In this document: one piece after another, positions 1 through 12,130 of the stretch
How the letters are laid out: each line of letters starts with the position of its first letter
How positions within the stretch are numbered: the first letter of the stretch is position 1
Assembly (NCBI RefSeq): GCF_020740795.1
Contig: NC_067284.1
Location: 102,911,440-102,975,439 of the forward strand
Reading direction: 5' to 3'
Length of the DNA: 64,000 nucleotides
Source: Apus apus
Lineage: Eukaryota > Chordata > Aves > Apodiformes > Apodidae
Notes under the pieces: model-generated
What the model was told of the DNA's origin: nothing
Databases searched by the model: none
What the model saw: the letters and a program-made list of their open reading frames with translations, nothing else
Position numbers and translations under genes: made by a program

Positions 1-700
1 TGATGGGATGGGGCACATGAACCCTGATAAACTCTCTACATCTTGTTTTGTTTTGTCACCAGTTGACTCTGAGGAGACTTATTAGGAGATGGGTGGCAAA
101 TTTCTGCCAGTCCCATCCTTCTTTGATGGTTGCTCAGTGTTCTGTGTGCGGTTTTCCCCCTTCAGTAGTAAGAGGTAGAAGAGGGAGAAGAATCCTAGGC
201 TGCAACAGGCAAAGGCTTTTCCGATGCCGCTCAGAATGTCATATCTTGGCAATCTCTTTAGAATATCATCAGACAGCTGCTAACCTGAAGATGCAACACT
301 TCAGTGGGTTGACAAGGCAATGGCAGATTGACACAAGACTAAAGTAGATGTGGGAGAAACAACTGGAACCAGACAGGATGCCCTAAAGCCTCTTAAATGG
401 ATCAGATGCCTGTGTGTAGAGAATGGCATTGTATCCTTTAGTCACAGCAAGAATTGTGAGAGTGTGAGAACATAGGCTACAAATCCTGACCCTAAGCTAT
501 TAATATCAAATACAGAGCCAATTGCTGACAAGAGACAGTAACACAATGAGGCTGAATCCGAATCAAAGTGAAGAATATATTGAAGGTTAAAGCTCTAGGC
601 ATTCTTTCCAATGCAAGGAAAAATGGATTGGAAAAAAGACGGGGTGAATTTCATCTCCTAATACTTGCCATAGGAAAATGTCTTCCAAGAAGGCTTCTTG
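1..700. other. Window start, nothing recognised
   Basis: Ordinary AT-leaning intergenic DNA. The open frame at 48-347 has no family resemblance. The 568-700 part may belong to the CR1-like relic that follows. Confidence 0.5.
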
Positions 701-710
701 AATATATATG

Positions 711-830
711 TAGGCTGTGGAATTCCTTGCTACAGGATGGTGTGGGTATCAGAATTTTACTGAAGTTCAGAAAGCAGCTGGGCAGACTCATGGAAGAAGA
801 AACCATCAAAGGCTACTATAGTATTACACT
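711..830 (+). mobile_element. Old CR1-like LINE fragment
   Basis: The + strand encodes a decayed version of the C-terminal tail typical of CR1 ORF2: Leu-Trp-Asn-Ser-Leu, then Gln-Asp, then a Phe-x-Lys-Gln-Leu stretch and Met-Glu-Glu-Glu-x-Ile-Lys-Gly-Tyr (within the frame at 568-849). The DNA resembles an older CR1 subfamily from memory. The left edge is unclear and could start near 600. Confidence 0.5.
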
Positions 831-839
831 AGGGAACAC

Positions 840-3800
840 AAAAAAATGACTTTTGTTAAGGAGTTCCTGCAGCACTACAGACCTGGGCACTGAAAGTATT
901 GCATTTATTCTCTTGGACCCTTCTTTGTTCATCAGATTTTTGTGACTCCTGGAGCTGTGTACAGACCTAGATGGATCTGGGGTCTCAGCCAGGATGCCCA
1001 TAATCATGTTTTTGGGCTGCCTTTCACAATATTCAGTCCACAATGTGCTTCAAATATTTGAGGTGTGTTTCTAGATTCAGGATTTGTTTGAAGACAGAGG
1101 GAAAAAAGCATACTCTGTTATTCATTTAAACAAGTGCAGAACATTTATGGCTCTCAAACACCTCCTCCATTAGAGACAGCATTGTGAATGGAAGGGCTCT
1201 GGACTTCCATTTGTTTAAATCTCAATTAATTTAAGTTACATTAAGTTACAATAATGGATTATTTACAACTCTAGAATCAGAAACTTATTGGTTGAGACAG
1301 TCATTCCTCTGCAATTATGATATCTTCTTTGGAAATAATTGCAAGGAAGAAGAAACCATAATGCCTGTTCCTCTTCCATTATAAGCTTTTATAATCTTAC
1401 ATATATATGTGCGTGTGTGTGTACGTACATGAGACCAGGTTATACATGTAACATTTTAAACACAGTATATATAATATTAGTTTGTAAGATAACATTATAA
1501 GATTACAAGTTTATAAAGCAGCCCTACTGAAGTTTTTTAAGGTACAGAAGTATAAAGCTTGGACAGGAGGGAATGGGCAAGGCCTGTGGGATAGTAGAAA
1601 GAGCTGGTGATGACTGTGCTTCTTTCTTGAGTGATCACTTGTAGAAAAGTGCAAAATCTGAAAAATAGCTGAGCCTGAGCTGTCAAACTGACTGCAAGCC
1701 TGATGCAGAGCCTGTGGGACTCAGCTGAAGCTTGAGGTAGCACAGCTGTGTGAGGGGCACTCGCTGCTTTGGGACAAAAACTGTTCCAAGCCATTTTCTA
1801 GCATGAACATGAAGAAAGGCTTTTGTTCAGTTTGCAGCCTCCACTTCCTCTTCTCTCAGTATTTATATCTTCTCTGAGACTGTGGGACAGTAGCTTGGAT
1901 TTACAGTACCGATGCCTGAGCTATAAAACACATGTCTGTGCACTTGGAGTATCCCAGGCTTTCTTTCCTGCCATGTGGAATAAAAGGCCTGCTTGAACAG
2001 GGGAAGCCAGAGGCAGCAAATGGAACTAATGGGAAAGGTGCATCAGTGTGACCTAACTCCACTGGTTTAACAAGGCTAAAAATGCATGACTCAATTACAC
2101 AAGAGTTAGCTAATGAGGAATGGGGAAGATGTAACAGTTTAAAACAAATGGCTACTAAATGAATTGGGTGCTGCCTTTCAAATCTATGCCATTCAACAAA
2201 AACCTGGCAAGACATTTTCTTCACAGGATATGAATCATCCGAAATAAAAAAAACAAGACTAGGGCCACCTACATTCAGAGTTTGTACAGTATGACCTTAA
2301 GGCCCAACATCTACCAGAAGTTGAGTAGCAAAAGGCCAAGCTCCAAAGAATAAAAGGGCTTACATCAGTATTAAATAATTCTCTCTTAGAGATGCAAATT
2401 TCTAATTAGTTACTGTGGAAACTGTAGAGGCCTGGAAGTAAGCCCTGCACAATGAGAATGAGAGTTTACTTTTTTGATTTACTGCAGGGCTGCAGCAGTT
2501 GAGGGAGGGCTGAGAGGGGGAAATAAATTCATTGCTTTTAACATGACAACAGAATAAAGTGCAGCAGAAGAAGTGACTTTGTTTTGTGTGCTGCTGCTGC
2601 GACAGATCCCCGAGGAGCTTTATGCAACACAGGCTCACTTAAAATGTCTCACAAGGAATTGTAAAATGCTTTGTTTACAAACAAGTGACTTTCTCAACAC
2701 CCTCACTTGTTGCATCGCTGACAAAGCCTTGTGATGGTGGTTTCAAAGCCAGCAGGAGCTGGGGATGTCTTCTGATGGTTAGGTGGCCAAATCAAGACGC
2801 TGGAATTCCAAAGCATAACATTTCTGAAAATCAAGGTGCCCTAACCTGACCTATGCTGAGCACAAAAAAAAATATTGTTGAAAATGTTTTTAGGATTCTG
2901 GATGTAGAATATAAATTATTTAAGTAGCTCTTTCCCTTGTTTTCCAAAGTTCTATTTACTTCTAATTATTCCATTTAAACCCGTAGAATAATTTCTCTTT
3001 TATGGGCACTTTGGAACATGTGGTCTCATCCTGTACAGCTTAGAGTCAAGGGGGAGCTGGTTTATTTTTGCAGAGACCAGAGGAATCTGAGACACTTGGG
3101 TCTTCACAATTCAGGCAGCAGGCACATCTTCCATCATTTCCAGGGTACTGCATTTTGATATAGAGCTGCTGCAGACATTTTAAAAAGCAAACAAACAAAC
3201 AAACAAAAAATAGGTCTTTATATTCTTTTCATTTTAACAGGAACCTATTCAAACTGTATGAAAAGATTTAGCCAAATTCCTTGTCAGAAATAAGTAACAT
3301 TGCTGGAAGTTCAGTAGTTAAATTCAGGGCTAACCTGAATAAGGAACTGAGAATAAAACCTAATATAAATTTAGGAAACAAATGAAAAAATAATTATCTT
3401 GTAACTTCCATGTGAACTGTTTTACTCTTTCAGTGAACTCTTCTCTCCTCCCCTCTGAGTTAAAACAAATGTTGTTTGCTCCCCTGCAGAGCTTGGGCTG
3501 GATGAGGACGAAGAGCATAGCTGCAAAGTCTGGTCCAGCTCCTTAGACTCCCACTCACCGTCTGGGATGTCCCAGGTCTGCAGGAGCTGAGCCCAGGCCA
3601 AGCTCAGAGTGGCAGGGAAGGTCTGAGCAGCTGCACCCAGCTCAGATGCTTAGAGGACTGAAATGTCAGCACTGTTACCAGTTTGGTTGTAGGAGAAGGG
3701 AGGATCACTGACTGACATGACTTGCTGTAAGAAGCCTCTTATTTTGATGCCAGTAGCAGTTTTACAGAAACACAGAATTTCTTTTCAGCTCTGACCAAGT

Positions 3801-6440
3801 AAATCCTCCTGCCTGAGCTGAACTCCAGCAGTGGGTGTTTTGCCATCTGACCAAGGAGGTATCAGGATGAAGGTGACTAAAAGCACTAGTCTGCCTGGTA
3901 GATGGACCACAGCCAAAACAAAGAATTGGTGCATTGCTGCTTGATAGAAGCTGCAGAGGGATCGTTTGGTGTGATTCAGCAAAGGCAGGAATATTAGCTC
4001 AGCCAGGATGAGGAAAGCATCCTTCCTCCTTGCAGGTCACAGGCCATCAGCTCTGAATTACTTTACTTTGGACCGTGCTTATGTTAGCTCTATTTCCATC
4101 TCGACATGCCTCAGAAATTTCTGAAGCAAGGAACTACTAATGCTAACATAGTAGGAAGCTGCCATTTTAATTTTAGACATTTTTCTGAAAATGCAGCTCC
4201 AAGCTTACAGATAGCACAGAGGAGGCAAAACAGGAAGCTAAGAATTGCAACACTGATCTTACCATGGGAAACTGAGAAAAGCTATAAATATTTCAAATTG
4301 GTATAGCTTTTATAAGCATTACTCTGGGTCAGCACCACTGCAGAATTTCAGGGCACACAGCCTGAGCTGTTGCTGCTTAACACTCCACCTTATGAAGGCC
4401 ATCTTAGAGGCCAGAGTTTATTGCTTTTGTCCACTATAGGTTCTTGCCTTTGTAGGCAGTGCAGGAGTGGAAGTTGGCTAGATGTTCCTTTAGTTTTTTG
4501 CAGAGGAACTGGGCTGGGCATCATGTGTCTCATTTCTTCTTATGACGTCACAGCCATGTTTGATCCTGAATCAGGTTTTATCAGTGGCCTTAGCTGTCCA
4601 AGCCCTTCCCTGAACTGTACAATTAGCCAAACATGATGGGGCACAGAGAGCACCCTTCTGCACAATTAAGTTACCTGTAATTCTGAAGAAAGTCTCTGCA
4701 TAGATCTTTATAATATTTCCTGCAGATCACTGCTCCCAGCAGTTCAGTTATCGCCCCACCATCCAGGCCAGCCTACTGTGATGACCCGTTTTTAACTGGA
4801 TTCTCTTGCCCCTTAGAGCTGCATCCAGAATTGCCTGTCAATCCCTTTGGATTGCTGCCAGGGAAGAAGCATTTTTATAGCACTTGTCTTCTTTGCTGCT
4901 TCTCTATGAAGTGGTTTCTTTACCCTTTGCTTACTTCTTTTTGCAGGGGTTTGCATTTTCTCTCCAGCATAGCAATGAGCCAGTTCTGGAGCCTCTTCCA
5001 CAGTTAAATAATTAAGGGCCACCATTTGAATCCTTTCAAAAATGAAAATGTGGCTTTGAGAAATTTGTAGTTGATAGAAAGGATGAGATGAATTTGGAAA
5101 GAATCATTTTTCTGTATACTTTAGACCTCTCTGGAGCTTTGAAGAGCTGGCTCCAGCTAAAGTGCCCTGAAAATTCCTGCAGTGATATTACCAGGGAATG
5201 ATCCCACCAACCTTCCTCACCAGTCATGAGCCATAAAGATCTCGCCTTCATATGGACCTTGGTCATTACTTTCTCCAGGCTTCTGCAATTTAGATAAGAA
5301 GCACGTGGCTCAGATTGTATTACCTGCAGTAACGAAGCATCATAAGAATAAGTCCTTTTTCCTTTCTTCCTTAACTAAAAATAAAATAGCATACATAGTT
5401 AAACAGTGGTTAGTACACAAATAGCCTCCAAGACTCCAGAGAAATCTTGTTATTCACTTGGATTTATATTTGATATGAGGATTAATATATACACTATTTA
5501 AAATACATTTGTACTCCAAATGCCACAGAAACTATAATACTCTCAAAACCAGTCCTATCCTAGAAATTATTCGTGAAGAATTGGTCCAAAGTAGTCCATC
5601 AAAAATATTCTTCATCCCATTCTGCTGCTTCAGCTGCATTGACAATTTTTCAGTTTGTTCAGAGTTTGGCATTCAAATTCAGAAAATTGCTGATGTCTCT
5701 GACTAATTCATCTCCCACTTCTAAAGCTGGAGCTTCCAAAGTGCTCACGTCCTCAGCAGCTCATTTGGATGACTGGCTGGGAGCCAGAAAGCCTTGCTAT
5801 CTTTAGCTTTCATCATCTGGCTTCTTTCACAGTCCAGAATGTCAAAATTCATGGTACCGGGCTGTCCGTCAAATGGATTACCTAGGAGCCAGGATTTGAT
5901 TCCCTTTTGTTTCCTATCAGAACAAAACCTAGAAATTAAACTCCCCATGAAATGAGGTTACTTTTCTCTGGCAAGTTCTGCTCCAAAAAACCTGACAATA
6001 CGATTTTCTAAGGCTTATATGAACTTTGGGAAATAAATCTTTCAATTCTTCCTAGACTGATGTGAGAAATAGTTCATTGAATCATTTCTACTGAGAAATT
6101 AAAGGGAAGGAGAGGAAGGAAGCAAGGAAGGGATATAACTAAAACTCCAGGGTCATGGCCTGCCAAATTAAAATTAAGTCTGCTTTCTAAAAATGGGTTG
6201 GTTATGTTTTATTTGAAAAACAATCTTAAAACATTGCTGTCCCTGCATACCTGGGGAGCTGGGGGTGGTGTAGGTGCAAGAAGAGAGGATCATTCCTCCC
6301 ACAATGCTAATGGCCTTACATGGACTGTAGAGAATGATTAAGAATAAAACAACATTTCAGTCCGTTTTCTTAAGGAGCCTTCACTTAAAGAACAGCAAAA
6401 ATTAAACCAAGACAGTAAAACTCTGAGGAAACAAAGCAGG
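840..6440. other. Intergenic, no gene recognised
   Basis: Low-GC DNA with short unrelated open frames only. Small simple repeats: an AT/GT alternating stretch at 1401-1430 and (CAAA)n at 3188-3210, plus a GGAAG-rich patch near 6106-6133. No mobile element of useful length recognised. Confidence 0.5.
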
Positions 6441-6449
6441 GGAACCACC

Positions 6450-7050
6450 AGCCTGTGAAGTCCTTATGCTCATTATATCTGGTGCATGTTTAGCTTGTAA
6501 GGAGGGCTTGGGGAGGAAAGTAATTTAAGCAAACCAACCTGGGCCTTCTTTTCATTCTTTGTCATGCACTGCTGTTGTTACCTTTAGAAATCCAGTGGTG
6601 GGGCTGGTTGTGTCCTGTTTTAGTGCCCTTCGTAAAGCATTCCCTTTTCACCAGCTCCGATGGCCCCATTGGAGTGGCCATGACAATGGATGTTCATTTT
6701 ACCGCTATAAAAGGGTTTAATGATTAAAAGGCAGGACCATTGCACTCAGCCACAAAACTCATTCTTCCACTTCTGTGGAGTCCTTTGATTCAAAATGTTC
6801 TTTTGACAGGATCAAGAGTGGTTTTCATTCTGTCGGGCAGCAGAAACATCTGCATTTTTTATCCTCTGCCTCCTCCTCAGTGCACATAGTTAATGTGTAA
6901 TTAATGAAACATCCCTTCTCGGAGTGGCACACAATCAGTGCAGGTCTCCCACCAACCTCGCTCCAGCTCCAGTAAAGCAGGTTTGCTTTTATATCCTTGT
7001 ACTCTCATTCAGCAGTAGTAATAAACCCAGTTCCAGGCTTATCTAGCCAG
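6450..7050. promoter_or_regulatory. Candidate conserved non-coding block
   Basis: Repeat-free DNA with AT-rich words such as GTTAATGTGTAATTAATG (6889-6906) and TTTAATGATTAAAAG (6716-6730), and few stretches that look decayed. It resembles enhancers near developmental genes. Inference from texture only. Confidence 0.25.
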
Positions 7051-7059
7051 CTTACATCT

Positions 7060-10000
7060 TAATCTTTCTTTTTTCCCCTCTCTCCCTCTCTGAGTCTCCT
7101 CGGGGAAAAGGGATGAAAAAAATAAAAAAGGGCTTCTCTTTCTTTTGGGTTATCCGAGCACGTTGGGAGGGGGAAACCAAACACCCTGCAACATTCAAAG
7201 CAAAACAGAGAGAACAAGGGGTCTAGGGAAAAAGTCCCCTCCTCCCTCCTTTTCCCTGGAAGAAAAAATAAAGACCTTGGTAAGTAATCAAGCAAGCTGA
7301 AAAGGCAGCTACACAGGAAGGATTTCTAAGCCCTATACGGTAGGTCCTCAAAAGCAGGGAAGTGCTTGCTCTCATTAGTGTAATGCATCTGAAAACTAAC
7401 ACATGAAGTGTCAGAAAAGAACTACATCCTCCTGCACAGGCATAACCTCTTCATGTGCTCCTCCATTTGTGGAGTCTGGGAGGCCAAGAGTGTGCTTGAG
7501 AGCTCCAACATTAATGCCCAAGTAATGTCAAGGCTAATGCTACATTCTGCACAGTGGCTGCTGAATTTTTCACGATCAGATTTATTTACATAAGCTTTGC
7601 TAAGTGTTCCAAGAGAGACTGTGTGGAATAGTGGAGAAGTGTCTTTCTGCATTGGTTTAACCTCTAATAACCCCTCAGCACACATCAGAGCTGGAGTGGC
7701 TCCGAGTGATGGAAACGGGCTCAGATGGATCACGATGCACCAGCAGCTCTCAGGTAAGTTTTCAGAACCACATTTATGGAGGAAGTCTAGGGAGTGTTGC
7801 ACTGAGAGCAAGTTGCCATAAAGAGCTTCCTGCTTGGAAAAACATTACAAGGCAAAGACGAGTGACTGATCCAAAAGAGAAAAATGTGAGCCCGTACTCC
7901 TCCAACCTGCAAGAATGTAAAGTCTGGGGGATCTGACCTTGTGGGAAAGCAAAGTCATCACTTTTAAGTTTGCCTAACTATGGAACTGTTCTCATTGACA
8001 TCCTGTGACTCTCCTGTGGCTCTAACAGAGGAAGGGGAGAACGCTCTGCCCTCAAGGATTTAATTTTGAGCCAAAGGTTCAGATGCAGTCGTAATGTGGA
8101 GAGAGAACTAGCAAAAAATTCATATGCTTGCTAAGAAATTCACCTCTGAATGAAGTCTGGTTCATCCCAATATAGTTAAACATTTTGGTCAAATTCAGAA
8201 AAGTAAATTTACCTGGAAGAAAAAAAATTAAGAGGTAAAGCACAACCCACATGTTCCCATTTTTCCTCCTTTAAAGGGAGACTGCCTCACTTCCAAGGTT
8301 TCTGCACACCCAGAGGAGGTGGGAACCACGTGTGGAAGTCATCATTTTGACTGAGAGAAATCAACCCTTTACTTGCCAGTTTTTATCACTATGTATCAGT
8401 TGTCCAACTCTACTTTCTATAGAAAATTTATCTGTGAGTACAAAAGAAACCTAGATAGGTGATGTTTACAGCTTATAATGTGCACACTGAAGAAGTTTAG
8501 GCTCTCTTCTGAAATTGTCCTATTGGATTTCTTCCCACATGCCTGCATGTGATCCTTTTTATTTTCCTGGTTTCAAAGAGTTGAAACTGAATGCATAAAG
8601 CATCATCTGATTTCCTACAATCTAAAAAATTACTAAAGTTCCAATAAAATCAAACCAAAGTAAGAAACTGTTGTAAATTTATAAAGTTGAAAATATTGTC
8701 TCTCTTCCTTAGATCTACCTAAGCAAAGTCAAGAAACTGGTAAAAATAAGTTGATATAAAAATGTCCAAGCCTGATGCACAACAAACCCAATGCAGCTCT
8801 CACTTGTGCCAGTCCAGTTCTGAGAAACCTCCAGGAGATCTGTAGAATTATTCCAAATTTCCATCCACATCTGCAGCAAATACCTGTTTTCAGGCAAATG
8901 CTTAAACACGGCCTCTGTTGCCATCAGTTGTTTTTTGTCTACAAATAGCAAGAATTAAGATTTGGATCAGGGCAAGGGGAAACAGCATCTTGCAACACGG
9001 CTCTTTGGGCCAAATTCCACATGCACAGCTCCCACTGAGACCCAAATATGGGCAACATTTGTTTCCAGATTGAGCACAGAATGTGTCTCTATTGTTATTG
9101 AAATGGAAAAGGGCATGAGCTTTTGAACATTATTCCACTGGTCAGACTTGCCAGCTCAACCTATGCCCAGTGATCAGCAATAGTTTTACTAAATCCACTA
9201 TTTTCTGTTTTCATACTGGTGCGTGTTGCAGTGTCAGGCATTGGAGCAAACGGATAAAAATAGGCAAGTTAACTCTGGGTAAACTTTGCTGAAGAATGTT
9301 GGCTGCAGCTGTGCTTAAATAAATGCCTTCCTACTTCCTGAAAAATAAGTGTGTCCTTCTGATCCCGTGCCACGGGAAGGCTGCTGTACTGGGAGGGCCT
9401 GGGACGATTGTTACAGTCACTGAGCTGCGCTGCGATACATTTGAATTCTGGCCAGAGACTGGGAAGTCCACATTAGCTTGCCAGACCGTTCAGAGAAAAG
9501 GGGCTTCAAAGAGAACTTTTTAGCCTTGATTCCAAAGTGTAAGTGAGTAAGGAAAGAGTAGAATGTTTGCTGTTGGGATTAGCCCCCTACCGCGCTAGCC
9601 ACATAGGAGCGCACTGAAAATTGGCGGCATGCAAGGGAAACCTCTCAGGCTCACGGCAGCTGAGCTAAACCCAGGGAAGATTTCCAAGCACCAGAGCAGA
9701 AGGTGTGTGAACCTCATTATCATCTCCTAGCACAGAAAAGGAACAAAGCAGAAATCACATTGAAAGGGATGGAAACCAAAGACCACGTAGGATGGGAAAA
9801 GTATTCCCCATTTCAGTGGTATAAGAAAAGCTTTGGTGCTGTTGCTGGGCCGCTCAGAAGGGCTTGTTGCACAAATCTGTACCAAGTAAAATGAAGAGTT
9901 AGAAATTGTGCTATTGGGAATAAGGTAATTCTGGTTCAAATTATGCTTGGGGAATTTTCAATTCCATGAGGAAGTAATAGGATAAAGATTCACATCTATT

Positions 10001-11505
10001 AGACAGCCAGCTCCTTCCTCAGTTTAGGAAGGACTGGTGTCATGCTGCACCAGTTTTTGGTCATGCAAGCTAATCAAGCATAACACAGAATCAAAGACTC
10101 AGTCTAGCCGGTGTGATTTCAAGGTTTTTACCTGACTCAGGATCTTCTCCAGGAGATTTTTGTACTTCCAGCTCTAAGAGCCATTTTTGAAAGCTACATT
10201 CACACAAGGAATTGGATGGTCACCTTTGGCACTGCTACACTGCAGGCACCATGATTTTCCTCTCCATGATATTCATATTCCCAAGTGAGGGGTTTCGATT
10301 CTTCAGACCAGGCCTAGGGAAGAGTTTTGCACCAGAACAAAAGGAACAGCAGTCAGTGTGCTGAACAAAAATGTGCCTAAGGCAGTGCTGAGAGAGCCTG
10401 AACTGGGCACCTCATGCCCTCCTCCATGGTCAGAGGGGACTGCAAGGATACGTATTTCAGACCCCAAGTCTGCCACATGGAGCCATGAAATGGAAACCCA
10501 CTTGCCTGAAGAAGTGAGAATGGCCAAGGGAAACCCTACCAGACCCACTAGCAGAAATGTCAGGGAGCCAAGCACTGGGCAGCAAAGGGAAGCAGCACTA
10601 AGGAGAGAGAAGTGCAAGAGCTGTCCTGGCTCGCTTTGCCAGTCCTAGCACAGGAAAGATGTGATGGCCTTCTCCACTTCTTCAAATGGAGATGTATCTC
10701 CTATATACTTGTAAAAGAAATATTACATTTTCTCTATGTATTTTTGTATTATTTCGGTTTTGGTTAGCTTTTTATTATTTTTTCAATAGTTCTAAACCAA
10801 GAGGTAGCTGTGACACTCAGCACTACTACAAGCCCCATAGCTTGCCTGGACCTCACAAGGACTCCTGGGCATTGCTGGTAGCCCTGAGGCTGTCTCTGGT
10901 ATCTTCCACTCTACTGTTCTAGGTCCAAGACTGTGAGAACTAAAGCAACCACAACATTTTGTCAGATTATATTTATTTAAATGTGACATAATTTGTTTAA
11001 TGCAAGGCAGATGAAACAGATTACTGAATCCAGCACCGTTATTTGCTGGATGCAGTCAGACTCTTGCCACTCTGACAAACTGCTGGCACTAAGCAATGCA
11101 CGTGCAGCAATCTTCTTGTCTGGGGTTTATAATGCAATTACAAATCTTGCAGGCCCCTTTAGGAGTGTCTATTGTGCAAGGACAGAAGGTACAGATACCA
11201 GTTCAAGGTTACCACCAATTTTAAAAGAGAAACTTGGGAAAGCAGGGAATAAACAAAGAGTAAAGTCCAATTACACAAAAAAAAAAAAAAGCCCTAGAAA
11301 CAATATTATTTAGTTACGAGCTTTCTTGACAGGACCAAGAAGAATAACTTACTTTAAACACAGCACTGCTTTGGTTGCCCTATCCCAATTGTGCCCAGTG
11401 TTAGCAGTCCCTCAAAATGGATACAGCTGTAAGGTTCATATTGCTACCGTGGGTTCAAAGGCCTGATTTAGTAGTGCTTCTTTTTGAAAATCTTGTTGCC
11501 TGTAC
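7060..11505. other. Intergenic, nothing firm
   Basis: Contains purine/pyrimidine-rich DNA at 7065-7130, an A13 run near 11277-11290 and a small CpG-bearing patch around 9590-9630. Open frames are short and unrelated to known proteins. Confidence 0.5.
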
Positions 11506-11509
11506 GCTC

Positions 11510-12130
11510 ATTTAAAATGTTGATTGTCTTTCCTTGACGGTTTGGCTTTGGAAACATGCTGTGGAATTTAAATTCATCCCCCTCCCATGCTAATATTGAC
11601 ATTATTTGTGTGTAAACACATTACATGCGATAGCAAAAATGTAAATGAGATTTCAGTGTTGAGTTGATTTATAAACAGTGAGTCTCTTAATTTATTGAAG
11701 TCTGCTTTGTGCTGTTTGTACATGATTAGCTGCATATAAAATACATAGGGTGCCCTTTTGTAACATGTTACAGAAAGAAGAAATGCAAAATCTATACCAT
11801 TACAGCACCAAATGAAGATCTTATTGAGCTTCAAGATGCTTTGAAACATGTAATTACTAACTTAACTCTGCCTGTGAACTTGTCCTCATTAACTCCATAA
11901 TTAGCAAGATCTTGTTTGATCTTGGAGTTCATTAGACATTGCAGCTGGAAGATTGTTTCAGTTTTAACACATCAGAATAGACAATTAAAGTGACAATAAA
12001 GAATTAATAAAACTTCCTGTTTCTTAGGTTTTTCCAAGGTTGCGGTGTGCCTAATTAAACCTGGTTTGAAACAGGGAGAAATTAAAAAACTAATGTGGTT
12101 GTATTTATTTTTGTTTAACAGGCTATTAAA
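11510..12130. promoter_or_regulatory. Candidate conserved enhancer block (homeodomain-rich)
   Basis: About 600 bp of AT-rich, non-repetitive DNA dense in homeodomain-type words: GATTAGC (11725), GTAATTACTAA (11850), CATTAACTCCATAATTAGC (11887-11905), GAATTAATAAAA (12001-12012) and CTAATTAAACC (12051-12061). No coding potential. The density resembles deeply conserved enhancers of neural genes; conservation is not shown here. Confidence 0.35.
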
